Below, piece after piece: positions 1 through 9,500 of a DNA stretch of 64,000 nucleotides; the stretch's first letter is position 1, and the number at the start of each line of letters is the position of its first letter. The notes under the pieces were generated by a model that was not told the origin of the DNA, ran no database searches, and saw only the letters and a list, made by a program, of their open reading frames with translations. The stretch comes from [Leptolyngbya] sp. PCC 7376 (lineage in GTDB: Bacteria; Cyanobacteriota; Cyanobacteriia; Cyanobacteriales; MRBY01), in assembly GCF_000316605.1 (NCBI RefSeq), contig NC_019683.1, forward strand, positions 3,642,036 to 3,706,035, written 5' to 3'. The translations under genes and the position numbers were made by a program.

Positions 1-543
1 ACCGCCGGCGCTAATCGAGAAGCAAATATCAAACTCACCTTCGGGGAAGCATTTCGGGGAGTCGAAAAACGCCTTAGCCTTGGTTCAGAAAACATTAATG
101 TCAAAATTCCCGCAGGGGTCACCACAGGAAAAAAGATTCGCGTTAAAGGCAAAGGTATGCCGAGTAATACAGGCGGACAACCTGGCGATTTGTATTTAAT
201 CGTGCAAGTAACGCCTCACAGCTTTTTCCAGTTTGACGGCGATAATCTCGTCTGTACTGTGCCCATCACGCCTGACGAAGCGGTTTTGGGAACGTCTATC
301 GATGTGCCGACTCCAGATGGCTCTGTCACAATGCGTCTCCCTGCCGGAATCAAAGCGGGTCAGTCTCTTCGTCTACGAGGTAAAGGGTGGGTGAAACCAA
401 AAGGCGATCGCACAGATCAGTTGGTAAAAATCGAGATCGCAGTACCAAAAAATCCCACCGCAGCTGAAAAGGAATGCTACCAGAAGCTACAGAGCATCGG
501 GGATTTTAAACCCCGCAAAAATTTAGCAAATATTCGACTCTAG
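1..543 (+). CDS. DnaJ-type co-chaperone, C-terminal part (cut by window start)
   Basis: The frame is open from base 1, so the J-domain and the true start lie outside the window. The 180 visible codons match the two beta-rich substrate-binding domains of Hsp40 proteins: a GDLYLIV strand near the middle, then FDGDNLVCTVPI, then PAGIKAGQSLRLRGKGW. No CxxCxGxG zinc-finger repeats are seen, which fits a type II (CbpA-like) rather than classical DnaJ, although the zinc-finger region could have been lost with the N-terminus. Such proteins hand unfolded clients to DnaK and stimulate its ATPase. The family is clear; which of the several cyanobacterial DnaJ paralogues this is cannot be told. Confidence 0.85.
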   Translation, partial: TAGANREANIKLTFGEAFRGVEKRLSLGSENINVKIPAGVTTGKKIRVKGKGMPSNTGGQPGDLYLIVQVTPHSFFQFDGDNLVCTVPITPDEAVLGTSIDVPTPDGSVTMRLPAGIKAGQSLRLRGKGWVKPKGDRTDQLVKIEIAVPKNPTAAEKECYQKLQSIGDFKPRKNLANIRL

Positions 544-620
544 CTCTGGGGCGATCGCCATGTTTTTTGATAAGAGTTGAGCTCCTAATTCGATAGCTTA
601 GCGACTCTTACCAAAACGAT

Positions 621-1241
621 CTATTTTATGGGCGTAAACATCTTGCTATTGTTCTTAATGCCATCGAATTGCCACGCTAACTTTTCTGGATCTTTTGCCT
701 TCGACCATTGCGCAAAGTGAGACTCACCTTTCTTTTGGTGTCGGCTTAATGTGGAAGGATTTGAGCTGAGGCGACGGGACAGATCAGCCTGATTTAAAAT
801 CAATTTTGTTTCTGCTTTTGGTGCAGGTTCAGAGGCCTCTGGTGTGACATCAGCCTCTGATTTATCAGTATTATCCGTCTTCTCCTCTGTTACAGTTTCA
901 TCGGTCGCAAGCTCAGATTTGAGGGCGGCGATCGCCTGTTGAATTTCCGCTTTCACCCAATCTTCAGTGGGTACATTACTTGGCAAAGTTTTCGAGATAA
1001 TTTTTTGGATCTCTTTTTTATCGATGACAGTCCCTGCGACATTACCATTCATCTCTGTCCCGAAAAAAGTCCGCAATACCTCAATAATCCCTGTACCGAG
1101 AGCAGGCTTTTCTTTACCGCTCTTCTTCCCTTGGCGAGATAGACCATGCTCTAAACAATATTCAGCGAGTCGTATTTCGATATCAGCTGGCAGGTAAGCC
1201 GTTACTGCCTTATTTTTTGTACCCATGATTTCATAGTCCAT
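621..1241 (-). CDS. Hypothetical cyanobacterial protein, possible DNA-binding
   Basis: No family name is recognised. The ATG at 1241 is preferred over an in-frame TTG at 1280 because GGAAGAAG sits just upstream; this gives 206 residues. An N-terminal stretch (KNKAVTAYLPADIEIRLAEYC) looks like a ribbon-helix-helix or CopG-like segment. An acidic, low-complexity linker rich in E, T and D follows. The C-terminal 55 residues contain LSRRLSSNPSTLSRHQKKG, which resembles a helix-turn-helix, and then a W-x-x-AKDPEKLAW motif. It could be a plasmid-type or nucleoid-associated regulator, but that is inference. It is divergent from thiL, and the 124 bases between them could hold both promoters. Confidence 0.6.
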   Translation of the reverse strand: MDYEIMGTKNKAVTAYLPADIEIRLAEYCLEHGLSRQGKKSGKEKPALGTGIIEVLRTFFGTEMNGNVAGTVIDKKEIQKIISKTLPSNVPTEDWVKAEIQQAIAALKSELATDETVTEEKTDNTDKSEADVTPEASEPAPKAETKLILNQADLSRRLSSNPSTLSRHQKKGESHFAQWSKAKDPEKLAWQFDGIKNNSKMFTPIK

Positions 1242-1365
1242 TACTTCTTCCACCGATTTTAGGGAAGGATGAAAAGACAAGTAAAGACTTTACTCATTAA
1301 AATTTACGAAATACGTTGCAAAATTTTGCCCTAATTCCATAAAAGAGCAGTGGGCGATCGCCTCA

Positions 1366-2358
1366 ATGAAACAGATAAAACACCTTTCCGATTTGCGTGA
1401 ACCTGAGATATTGAAGGTGTTGCAGAGATTTTGTCCAGCAGAAATTATCGGGGATGATGGAGCCGTCTTAGCGTGGCAAAACAATAAAGATCTCGTTGTT
1501 ACAACCGATGTATTGGTGGATACCGTCCATTTCAGTGATCGCACAACTCCAGCGAAAATGGCAGGGTGGCGAGCCGTGGCCGCAAACTTATCAGATTTGG
1601 CTGCGATGGGCGCAACACCAGTGAGCATAACAGTGGGATTATCATTGCCACCAAAAACTGAATTACGTTGGCTAGAGGATTTGTACGCAGGAATTGGAGC
1701 TTGTTTGCAAACTTATGACACGCCTTTAGTGGGGGGAGATATCACGCGATCGCCCGTGAAAACGATTGCAATTACAGCATTGGGAGCAGTGTCAAAAAAA
1801 AATGTTATCCGACGGAATACCGCGCAGGTGGGAGATGTCATTATTGCAACTGGATTTCATGGGGATTCTCGGGCTGGTTTAGAGCTACTCCTCAATCCTG
1901 AAACTGGTCGGAATTTAACGGTGGGCGATCGCCAATACCTCATCCTTGCGCACCAAAAGCCGCTACCTCGTTTAGATGTGTCAGCTTATTTAAATGACAT
2001 TGAAACGGATCGAAATTTTGCCGGGATGGATAGTAGCGATGGCCTAGCAGATGCGGTCTTACAACTGTGTGAAATGAGTCAAGCTGGCGCTGTTCTTAAT
2101 GAAACGAAAATACCAATTTCACATGCTCTCTCTCGCTACCAATCTTTAGACAAAGCATTACAGTGGACGTTGTATGGAGGGGAAGATTTTGAGCTTGTTT
2201 TGTGTATGAGGCGATCACCAGCTGAAATGTTAGTTCAAAAATTCGGCAAAGGTTGCAGCATTATTGGTGAAATTACCGCTGATAAAACCGTGCGACTCAT
2301 TAGAAAGGATGGGCGATCGCAAACCCTCTCACGACAAAATAGCTTTCAACACTTTTAG
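1366..2358 (+). CDS. thiL: Thiamine-monophosphate kinase
   Basis: ThiL phosphorylates thiamine monophosphate to the cofactor thiamine diphosphate using ATP, the last step of thiamine synthesis, in the cytoplasm. The 330 residues have the usual family length and carry the expected landmarks of this PurM-like fold. These are IGDDGAVL near residue 28 (metal-binding aspartates), TTDVLVDTVHF near 46, AANLSDLAAMGATP near 72, GGDITRSP near 124 and GMDSSDGLADA near 218. The product supplies pyruvate dehydrogenase, whose E1 alpha gene lies at 26.9 kb, but the two are not linked. The start ATG is preceded by a HIP1 site rather than a strong ribosome-binding site. Confidence 0.95.
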   Translation: MKQIKHLSDLREPEILKVLQRFCPAEIIGDDGAVLAWQNNKDLVVTTDVLVDTVHFSDRTTPAKMAGWRAVAANLSDLAAMGATPVSITVGLSLPPKTELRWLEDLYAGIGACLQTYDTPLVGGDITRSPVKTIAITALGAVSKKNVIRRNTAQVGDVIIATGFHGDSRAGLELLLNPETGRNLTVGDRQYLILAHQKPLPRLDVSAYLNDIETDRNFAGMDSSDGLADAVLQLCEMSQAGAVLNETKIPISHALSRYQSLDKALQWTLYGGEDFELVLCMRRSPAEMLVQKFGKGCSIIGEITADKTVRLIRKDGRSQTLSRQNSFQHF

Positions 2359-2364
2359 AAAAAT

Positions 2365-2589
2365 TTATTTGAGAGAGCCACCATCCCATTGGTGCTTTGG
2401 ATCTGGATAAAAAGTTACGCCACCCCCTTTACTACCACCAGAACGCACTGCCACTAGCCAACCACCAGGCACTTTTGCCCGCCATATCCCTAAACCACCG
2501 AAAGGTTGATTTTTACAGTTCAGTTTTTCCCAAATCAATTCAGGCATAAATTTTTCATCCATCAGCACTTTGAGTTTAGCTAATGGCAA
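2365..2589 (-). CDS. Small conserved-looking hypothetical protein
   Basis: A short protein of unknown function, about 65-75 residues. The longest form starts at a TTG (2589); an in-frame ATG at 2562 gives MDEKFMPELIWEKLNC and may be the real start. The middle has GGLGIWRAKVPGGWLVAV, a tryptophan/glycine-rich beta-like stretch, and the end is a YPDPKHQWDGG motif. There is no signal peptide or membrane segment. It converges on thiL with a 6-base gap, so both genes probably terminate in each other. It reads like a real protein rather than an antisense shadow because the opposite strand is not coding here. Confidence 0.6.
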   Translation of the reverse strand: MPLAKLKVLMDEKFMPELIWEKLNCKNQPFGGLGIWRAKVPGGWLVAVRSGGSKGGGVTFYPDPKHQWDGGSLK

Positions 2590-2652
2590 TAGTGGCGATC
2601 GCCCAGATGTGACAAAATCGAGAGAACCGAAAATCGTTGTGGGCAGACGGTA

Positions 2653-3477
2653 ATGTCAAAGACTTTTAAATTAATTGGAACCTATCTATTTCTTGGGGCG
2701 ATCGCCCTTGTGATGCTCTTTCCATTACTGTGGCTGCTGAGTACTGCTCTAAAATCTCCCTCCGAAAATATTTTCAGCTTTCCGCCACAACTCATCCCCG
2801 AAACACCTACCCTACAAAACTTTGTCACCGTCTGGCAGAATCATCCTTTCGGCAAATATCTATTTAACAGCACCCTGATCGCTGTATTAACCGTTGTCTT
2901 TAATTTACTCTTCTGTGCCCTTGCCGCCTATCCATTGGCACGCTTGGATTTTCGGGGACGCGATATCATTTTTGCGACAGTAGTTTCGACGATTATGATT
3001 CCGTTTCAGATTGTGATGATTCCCCTGTATGTGCTGACTGTGCAACTAGGGTTACGCAATACCTATCTCGGCATTATCTTCCCAAGTCTGGCCTCTGCCT
3101 TTGGCATTTTTCTATTACGTCAAGCCTTTCAGGGTGTCCCAAAAGAACTCGAAGAAGCAGGCCGAATTGATGGTTGCTCAGAGCTAGGCATTTGGTGGCA
3201 CATTATGATTCCAGCTGTGCGACCCGCTCTTATCACCCTCGCTATTTTTGTATTTATCGGATCCTGGAGTGATTTTCTCTGGCCATTAATCGTCATTGAT
3301 CGCCCCGAATTCTATACTCTTCCCCTCGGTGTCGCGACCCTTGCTGGACAATTTTCCCTTGATTGGCGTTTAGTAGCAGCGGGTTCAATTATTTCACTCT
3401 TACCTGTGATGATTCTGTTTGGATTTCTTCAGCGATATATCATTCCAACGGATAGTGGCAGTGGTGTCAAAGGCTAA
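2653..3477 (+). CDS. Carbohydrate ABC transporter permease (MalG-type)
   Basis: A 274-residue inner-membrane permease of the MalG/UgpE group (binding-protein-dependent transport, CUT1). Six hydrophobic segments are visible, the first at residues 12-33. The cytoplasmic EAA loop that docks on the ATPase is present as EELEEAGRIDGCSELGIWW, followed by IMIPAVRPAL. The partner permease, the solute-binding protein and the ATPase are not adjacent in this window, so it is an orphan subunit here. Scattered sugar-transporter genes are common in cyanobacteria. The substrate (for example glucosylglycerol or trehalose) cannot be inferred from this subunit alone. Confidence 0.88.
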   Translation: MSKTFKLIGTYLFLGAIALVMLFPLLWLLSTALKSPSENIFSFPPQLIPETPTLQNFVTVWQNHPFGKYLFNSTLIAVLTVVFNLLFCALAAYPLARLDFRGRDIIFATVVSTIMIPFQIVMIPLYVLTVQLGLRNTYLGIIFPSLASAFGIFLLRQAFQGVPKELEEAGRIDGCSELGIWWHIMIPAVRPALITLAIFVFIGSWSDFLWPLIVIDRPEFYTLPLGVATLAGQFSLDWRLVAAGSIISLLPVMILFGFLQRYIIPTDSGSGVKG

Positions 3478-3527
3478 ATATTGGAAACCTTGTATCGCCT
3501 TCCAATAAAAGTGATTACGCGACGCAA

Positions 3528-4472
3528 TCAGCTACAATTTCCCAAGAAAAAAGTTTCCCACACTAGACGTGGTTGGACATATCTCCGCAAATATTTTCGC
3601 ACCTCTTCTAATTTTTCGATGGCATCCCTTTGACCAGTTAATTGCCAATAATGATATTGCAAATAATCAATTAATCGCATCTGCACTTCGGTTTCGAGCG
3701 CAGCGGTCAATTCTTTGGCGAGGGTGAGTGATTGGAGTGGATTGGTGGGCATCTTTTTCAGTTTCCCGAGTAAATCCTGCGGCACATTACCGAGCAGCTC
3801 ATAAATGGCGATCGCCTCTCCCGGACTCCCTTGGGCGATCGCCAAAATTGTTTCATCATCGAGAATATGTTGATAACCCTTCTCTGTGAGAATATGAGCG
3901 ACATTTTCCTGAGATAACCGGTAAAACGGAATCTTTTGGCAGCGAGAAACCAAAGTCGGCAAAATACTATCCGCACTGGGCGCTAACAGCACAAGCGTGG
4001 CATTACCGGGTTCTTCCAACGTTTTTAGCAGAGCATTAGCAGGAGCTTCTGCCATCGTTTGGGCCTCCTCAATTACCACCAAGCATCGAGGAGCTTCCAA
4101 AGCTGGGCGCGCCAGAAATGACGAAATCTGTCGAATCTGCTCAATGCGAATTTGAGGAGGAGCCTTTCGCTTTAAACCGGCTTCCGATGCTTGGGCTGGT
4201 GTGTAAAGTTTCCCTTGGTGTTGATAAGTCGGCTCTACCCAAAGCAGATCTGGGTGATTATTTTTGTGCAATTTGTAACGAATTAATCGTTGGGCTTCTG
4301 AGTCAACTCCTTGGGTCATCAACTCAGTACTAAATCCGCGTGCTGCAAGGCTTCGGCCGATTCCTGCTGTCCCTGCAAATAGGTATGCTGGTGCAATCTG
4401 ATCCGTGGCGATCGCCCGACGAAGAAGTGTTATAGCCTGCTGTTGTCCAATAACCTGATCAAGAGAAATCAT
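3528..4472 (-). CDS. holB: DNA polymerase III clamp-loader subunit delta-prime
   Basis: Part of the clamp loader that opens the beta ring and places it on primed DNA. The 314-residue AAA+ protein starts ISLDQVIGQQQAITLLRRAI, typical of DnaX/HolB. The P-loop is degenerate (GTAGIGRS, without the GK[ST] triplet), as expected for a delta-prime that does not hydrolyse ATP. The segments VVIEEAQTMAEAPANALLKT, LEEPGNATLVLL and TLVSRCQKI correspond to the Walker B region, sensor 1 and the SRC motif. The downstream ABC permease is convergent and unrelated. The divergent neighbour at 4542 begins 69 bases from its start. Confidence 0.92.
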   Translation of the reverse strand: MISLDQVIGQQQAITLLRRAIATDQIAPAYLFAGTAGIGRSLAARGFSTELMTQGVDSEAQRLIRYKLHKNNHPDLLWVEPTYQHQGKLYTPAQASEAGLKRKAPPQIRIEQIRQISSFLARPALEAPRCLVVIEEAQTMAEAPANALLKTLEEPGNATLVLLAPSADSILPTLVSRCQKIPFYRLSQENVAHILTEKGYQHILDDETILAIAQGSPGEAIAIYELLGNVPQDLLGKLKKMPTNPLQSLTLAKELTAALETEVQMRLIDYLQYHYWQLTGQRDAIEKLEEVRKYLRRYVQPRLVWETFFLGNCS

Positions 4473-4541
4473 AACGATTGTTCATTACTTGGGTAATATA
4501 AATAGGAATGCAACAGCATTAGTATCAACAAAAGCATTTTT

Positions 4542-4895
4542 ATGGCGCGTTACACCTGTTCTTACCACGTCGGACTACCAGAAAAAGAGATGATCGCCTC
4601 ACTCAAAGAGATCATCGATGAGTGCGACCTTAACCTTACCTACGAAACAGGCGGTTACATTATGGCAAAAGAAAAACCTGGTAATGTGGCCTTCCCGAAA
4701 CTCGTCGAAGTCGAGATTCTTTACGACCGTACCAAACCCGACCAAGACTCCATCCAGGTTGATTTTGTCGCAAAAAACGAAGAACTCCCCCTCCAAACAC
4801 AGAATCACTGCTACCACATCTTTAATGGTATCCAGTCCATTATCAACACAAAAAAACCTTGGGAACCAGAGTCAGAAAATCCCCAAGACGACTAA
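4542..4895 (+). CDS. Conserved hypothetical cyanobacterial protein
   Basis: A soluble 117-residue protein with no recognised domain name. It has an alternating beta/alpha pattern: YTCSYHVGLPEKEMIASLKE at the start, a central YETGGYIMAKEKPG, then VEVEILYDRTKPDQDSIQVD and a long HCYHIFNGIQSII helix. The end is acidic. It lies directly upstream of psb28 (84-base gap, same strand). Co-transcription and a photosystem-related role are possible but not shown. The ATG at 4542 is the only sensible start. Confidence 0.7.
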   Translation: MARYTCSYHVGLPEKEMIASLKEIIDECDLNLTYETGGYIMAKEKPGNVAFPKLVEVEILYDRTKPDQDSIQVDFVAKNEELPLQTQNHCYHIFNGIQSIINTKKPWEPESENPQDD

Positions 4896-4978
4896 TATCT
4901 CAGCCTATATACAGTCGGAAAAAATTAACGATTATGAGATGATAGTTTTATAAAGAAATATAAAGAGCAGGCTAGATT

Positions 4979-5314
4979 ATGGCAGTTATCCAATTTTCTC
5001 AAGGCATCGATGAGCCTGAAATCCCAGATATTCGTGTAACTCGCGCCCAAGATGGCAGCACTGGAACCGCTGTTTTCACCTTTGAAGATCCTGCGGCTCT
5101 TGCCCAAGACAGCACTGACGAGATTACAGGCATGTACCTCATTGACGAAGAAGGTGAGATTATCACTCGCGAAGTCAAAGGTAAGTTTTATGATGGTAAA
5201 GCTCGCGTCATTGAAGCTCGTCTCATTATGCGATCGCCCGAAGAGTGGGAACGCTTTTTACGCTTTATGGAGCGTTATGGTAAACAAAATGGCTTAGAAT
5301 TCACCAAATCCTAG
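4979..5314 (+). CDS. psb28: Photosystem II assembly protein Psb28
   Basis: Psb28 binds the cytoplasmic face of PSII assembly intermediates near cytochrome b559 and CP47. It protects the reaction centre during biogenesis and influences chlorophyll-protein synthesis. The 111-residue protein has the family length and hallmark sequences: [20 protein letters not shown] at the start, [10 protein letters not shown], and [11 protein letters not shown]. It ends with [20 protein letters not shown] and YGKQNGLEF. No signal peptide or transmembrane segment is present, consistent with an extrinsic cytoplasmic factor. A hairpin terminator follows at 5381. Confidence 0.95.
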   Translation: MAVIQFSQGIDEPEIPDIRVTRAQDGSTGTAVFTFEDPAALAQDSTDEITGMYLIDEEGEIITREVKGKFYDGKARVIEARLIMRSPEEWERFLRFMERYGKQNGLEFTKS

Positions 5315-5380
5315 ACTCATGGCTACCGAAATCAGCCTTGTTTCTTCGCGATAACGGCTATTTTCAAAATACTAAGACTT

Positions 5381-5422
5381 AAGAGAGTCCATAACTATAA
5401 AGTTTAGGCTCTCTTTTTTATT
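5381..5422 (+). terminator. Intrinsic terminator after psb28
   Basis: AAGAGAGTCC pairs with GGCTCTCTT across a 16-base loop, with one bulged base, and is followed by a run of six T. It lies 67 bases past the psb28 stop, in the right orientation. Confidence 0.75.
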
Positions 5423-5521
5423 GTCCGTCTTCTGCCACCAACAAAAACTATAAAGAATATATTCGTGCTTCAGATCGCTGATGGGTTAAAGATCTCTGAG
5501 GTCTCGGCGATCGCCAACTGA

Positions 5522-6097
5522 TTAAATGTTTTCAGAGGAAGAATCTCTGCGCTTACGCATGGCAGAAAGACCCATGCCAAATAAGCCAGGCAAAACTGCT
5601 GCTGGAGTGGGAACCACCGTCGTAGGCGTAGGAACAGATGTCCCTGTTAAGTAATAAAATCCCGAATTGCCTAAAATGCCTCGATCACCCCGACTATTAA
5701 AATTCACTTGTGACAGTGGAGAAGATAATCTAACTTCCTCACTTTCAATGAGCACTGTTCCAGCACGATCACCCCGACTGCTGAGATTCAATTCAAATGC
5801 AAGCATGGCACCATGCAATTCAACGTCGCCCGGATCAGACCATTGTTGGCTACGGTGAAACTTTTCCCAGTCAACAAAAAGAGCTGCACCGATTTCATCC
5901 GCCAATCCTTGATTTCCCCACCAATCTTGATCTGCCAAAATATCCTCATTTGAGTTGAAGTTACCGAAGATAACGTCAACATCATACGAACCAAAATTTG
6001 TTGTCGTAATCACAAAGGCTTCTGCAGCTGGTGCCGTCATCATTGCTAATCCGATTACAGCAGAACCTAGACCTAACTTTCCAATTAAACTTTTCAT
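5522..6097 (-). CDS. Secreted PTPA-CTERM-type protein
   Basis: A 191-residue exported protein. The N-terminus is a signal peptide (MKSLIGKLGLGSAVIGLAMM, likely cleavage after AAEA). The C-terminus is a sorting-signal tripartite tail: PTPAAVLPGLFGMGLSAM followed by RKRR. This is the cyanobacterial PTPA variant of PEP-CTERM signals, which are processed by an exosortase and lead to attachment or release at the cell surface. The body (residues 28-160) is rich in N, G, S and D, with a repeated SRGDRG motif at about residues 106 and 135, and has no recognised domain. Its leader, on the minus strand at 6176-6212, shares the box motif of the three genes at 6.5-15 kb, so it is probably co-regulated with them although transcribed the other way. 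Confidence 0.82.
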   Translation of the reverse strand: MKSLIGKLGLGSAVIGLAMMTAPAAEAFVITTTNFGSYDVDVIFGNFNSNEDILADQDWWGNQGLADEIGAALFVDWEKFHRSQQWSDPGDVELHGAMLAFELNLSSRGDRAGTVLIESEEVRLSSPLSQVNFNSRGDRGILGNSGFYYLTGTSVPTPTTVVPTPAAVLPGLFGMGLSAMRKRRDSSSENI

Positions 6098-6175
6098 TTT
6101 CCTATCTGAGTTAGCGGACTTAGAGCAAAACGAAATTGAATTTTGTCTCTGTCGTTAATCGTGGCTGAAAATCGT

Positions 6176-6212
6176 GGTAGAAAAAATACCTGTTTAGTCA
6201 CTTTTGGTCATG
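6176..6212 (-). promoter_or_regulatory. Leader motif of the PTPA gene (regulon copy 4)
   Basis: On the minus strand this reads CATGACCAAA, AGTGACTAAA and then CAGGTATTTTTTCTACC. That is the same order and spacing as upstream of the genes at 6525, 10684 and 14296. The T-block ends 78 bases before the ATG, compared with 67-69 in the other three copies. The upstream HIP1 block and the GATAGTGG block of the other leaders are not clearly kept here. Confidence 0.7.
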
Positions 6213-6344
6213 TTTTTTCCCCAAGATGCCATCTTGCGGGGAATTTAATTTGTCATGGTCTGTCGTTTACTTAGGGAAATTAAGGCGATCGCCTCCCCCA
6301 TAAATCCCTGCTTGTTTGAAGAGCTTTGGTGAGAAGAGTGATTT

Positions 6345-6477
6345 GGCGATCGCCGTCACAACGCCAAACAGACTGGCATCACCAACATTACTTTCTATGA
6401 CCTTTTTACCCCAAAAGACATGACTAAACATGACTAAACCTGTATTTTTTCTGCCGTTGATTTTAGCGATAGTGAAA
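6345..6477 (+). promoter_or_regulatory. Leader of the LRR gene (regulon copy 1)
   Basis: Five blocks are shared with the leaders at 10506 and 14117: GGCGATCGCCGTCACAA; GGCATCACCAACATTACTTT with TATGACC; perfect tandem CATGACTAAA at 6419-6428 and 6429-6438; TGTATTTTTTCTGCC at 6441-6455; and AGCGATAGTGAAA at 6465-6477. The tandem 10-base repeats just upstream of a promoter with no good -35 resemble activator sites of the OmpR/PhoB kind, and GATAGT at 6468 could be the -10. The blocks are seen directly; the role is inferred. Confidence 0.7.
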
Positions 6478-6524
6478 CTAACGGTGAATCCGTCATAGGT
6501 CATTTATCCAAAGAGATACGGAAC

Positions 6525-9500
6525 ATGAGTACAGCTAACGTCTTACCTGCCTACGAAGTAATTGCAGCCAGCAGTTCAGATTTCCCTGTTCTACCGGACG
6601 GATATGGTTCCTATGCCGTAATAATTCCCGACTCGGTTACCGAAATTGCAGCCTTTGCATTTGTTGAGAGCAATATCACATCAGTGACAATTCCTGATTC
6701 GGTTACCTCGATTGGCAGTTATGCTTTCAGTACAACACCTCTAACCTCCATCACAATTCCTGATTCAGTCACCTCAATTGGAAATTCTGCATTTTCCCAC
6801 GCTGCTTTAACGTCGATAGTGCTCGGCAGCTCTGTTACTAGCATTGGGGGAGGGGCCTTTTCCAATACCGCTCTCACATCAGTAACCATCCCTGATTCCG
6901 TTACGAGTATTGGAAATAGTGCCTTCAGAAATACTCCTCTAACATCGGTGGCGATCGGGAATTCTGTCACTTCGATTGGCAATTATGCCTTTAACAATAC
7001 CTCCCTTACATCAATAACAATTCCCGATTCTGTCACCTCGATTGGCAGTAACGCGTTTCAAGATTCGGCTCTCACATCCGTTGTACTCGGGAATTCTGTC
7101 ATCTCGATTGATGATTATGCCTTCAACAATACTCCTCTAATATCGGTAACGCTCGGGAATTCTGTCTCTACGATTGGTAGTTATGCTTTTGCCAATACTT
7201 CCCTAACATCGGTGACGATTCCTGATTCTGTCACTAGCATCGGCACTGGAGCTTTCGCATATGCACAGCTAACCTCAGTTACAATTCCTGATTCGGTTAC
7301 TAGTATCGGAGGTTCGGCTTTTAAGGAGACTTCCTTAACATCGGTAATAATTCCTGATTCAGTCACATCCATCGGGGCTAATGCTTTTGCTAGTACCAAT
7401 GTGACTTCTGTGACGATTTATTCGGATGGCTCAGGTTTGGCGATCGCCGATGGTGCTTTCCCAGATGACATTTCCATCAATCTGATCATTAATGACTCTG
7501 TCACATCGATTGCGGAGGATGCTTTTGCTGGACTTCCCATAACATCAGCGATAATTCCTGATTCAGTTACTAGCATCGGAGCTGGTGCTTTTAGAGGTAT
7601 CCCTCAGAGATCGTCAGATTGGATTCGCCCATTAACTTCAATTACAATTCCTGATTCGGTCATTTCTATCGGGGACAGTGCTTTTGCTAATACTGCGCTG
7701 ACATCAGTAACGATTCCTAACTCCGTTGAAAATATTGGGGATGGAGCTTTCAACAATACGTTTCTTACATCGGTGACAATTCCGGATTCTGTCACTTCCA
7801 TTGGTCACTGGGCTTTCACTAACACACCTCTTACATCAGTAACGATTCCTAATTCTGTTACATCGATTGGCGAGTATGCCTTTAGCGATACTCAGCTCAC
7901 CTCAATTACAATCCCTGATTCGGTCACTTCTATCGAGGATGGAGCTTTCGAAAATACGCTTCTAACATCGGTGATAATTCCGGATTCTGTCACTTCCATT
8001 GGTCACTGGGCTTTCGCTAACACACCTCTTACATCAGTAACGATTCCTAATTCTGTTACATCGATTGAAAGTAATGCCTTTAACAATACTCAATTAACCT
8101 CAATCACAATCCCTGGTTCAGTCACTTCCATCAAGGGCGGAGCTTTTGAAAACACAAATCTGACTTCTGTCACGATTCAGGTAGATGACGCAAGTTTGGC
8201 GATCAGCACCTATGCGTTCCCAGACAGCGCCTCCATCGAATTGATCATCGGTGATTCGATCACCTCGATTGCGAATAAGGCCTTTGCAGGTCTGCCAATA
8301 ACATCGGTAACTATTCCCGATTCTGTTACATCGATTGGAAGTCGCGCCTTTGCTGATACTCAACTAACCTCAATTACAATCCCTGATTCAGTCACTTCCA
8401 TTGGTCACTGGGCTTTCGCTGACACACATCTCACATCAGTCATAATCCCTGATTCTGTTACTTCCATTGGGGAGCAAGCTTTTGTCGATACAAATCTGAC
8501 ATCAGTGACGATTCATTCAGATGGCAACAGCTTGGCGATCGCCGGGAATGCTTTTCCAGACAGTGCCTCTGTCGAGTTGATTATTAATGATTCGGCTACA
8601 TCGATTGCGGATAATGCTTTCGCTGGCCTGTCCATCACATCGATAACGATTCCTGATTCTGTTACATCAATTGGCAGTCGCGCCTTTGCTAGTACTGAAT
8701 TAACTTCAATTACAATCCCTGATTCTGTGACTTCCATCGGGGCTAGTGCTTTTGCGAATACAAATCTGACTTCTGTCACGATTCAGATGGATGACTCAGA
8801 TTTGGCGATCGCCGAGGACGCTTTCCCAGATGGAATCACTATTACCAAAGTTGCTGTGGTCGATTCTGGCACTTACAGCACTGCTGAATATTCGGGTGAA
8901 GTTTCAAGTTTTGCTTTGGATGGTAGCGGCACCCTGAATTTTGAAAGCTTTGGGGAAGACTCAACATTGACAGTGAAAGGCGATGCCTTGCTTGATGGTG
9001 GTGTCCTTGCCTTTGACATAGACAGTGTCCCCACTATTCCTGGCACATACACTCTCATTGATGTGGCTGATGGTAGTACGCTTTCCATTGACGAAAATGT
9101 TTTAAGCGCTGCTGTTGCTGCCGTTGATAACTTAGATAACATGAATGGCGATGGCTACAATTACACCTTGCTCCAACAAGATAACGATCTCATCTTAAAA
9201 GTTGAAGAGCCAATCTCTCTTGATCCGATTATTATCCCAACTATTACGCCGACGATAACGATTACAGAGCCTGAACCAGAAGATAATACTCCCGTCATTA
9301 TTGTGGCGACAGAAGATGAAACAGAATTAGATGAAGTTGTAATTAATGATGACTCTGAAGGAGAGACATTAAATGCTGGCGGCGGTAATGCGTCAGAAGG
9401 TGAACAGGTTATCACCAAGAACTCTTTTGGCCCTGAAACAAGATCTAACTCCAATGCTGCACCGACTCAACCTACGACAAATACCCCTACCGAAGAAACA

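Noticed and set aside
1290-1628. Minus-strand 112-codon frame at the start of thiL
   Set aside because: It overlaps thiL's conserved catalytic region on the other strand, so it is a coding shadow.
6640-8820. Regular 69-base repeats considered as a CRISPR or minisatellite array
   Set aside because: The repeat unit is 23 codons in one long open frame and has no unique spacers; it encodes LRR units.
6719-9454. Many minus-strand open frames opposite the LRR gene
   Set aside because: They are antisense reads of the repeat (sequences such as TESGIVTDV repeated) with no start signals or independent protein features.
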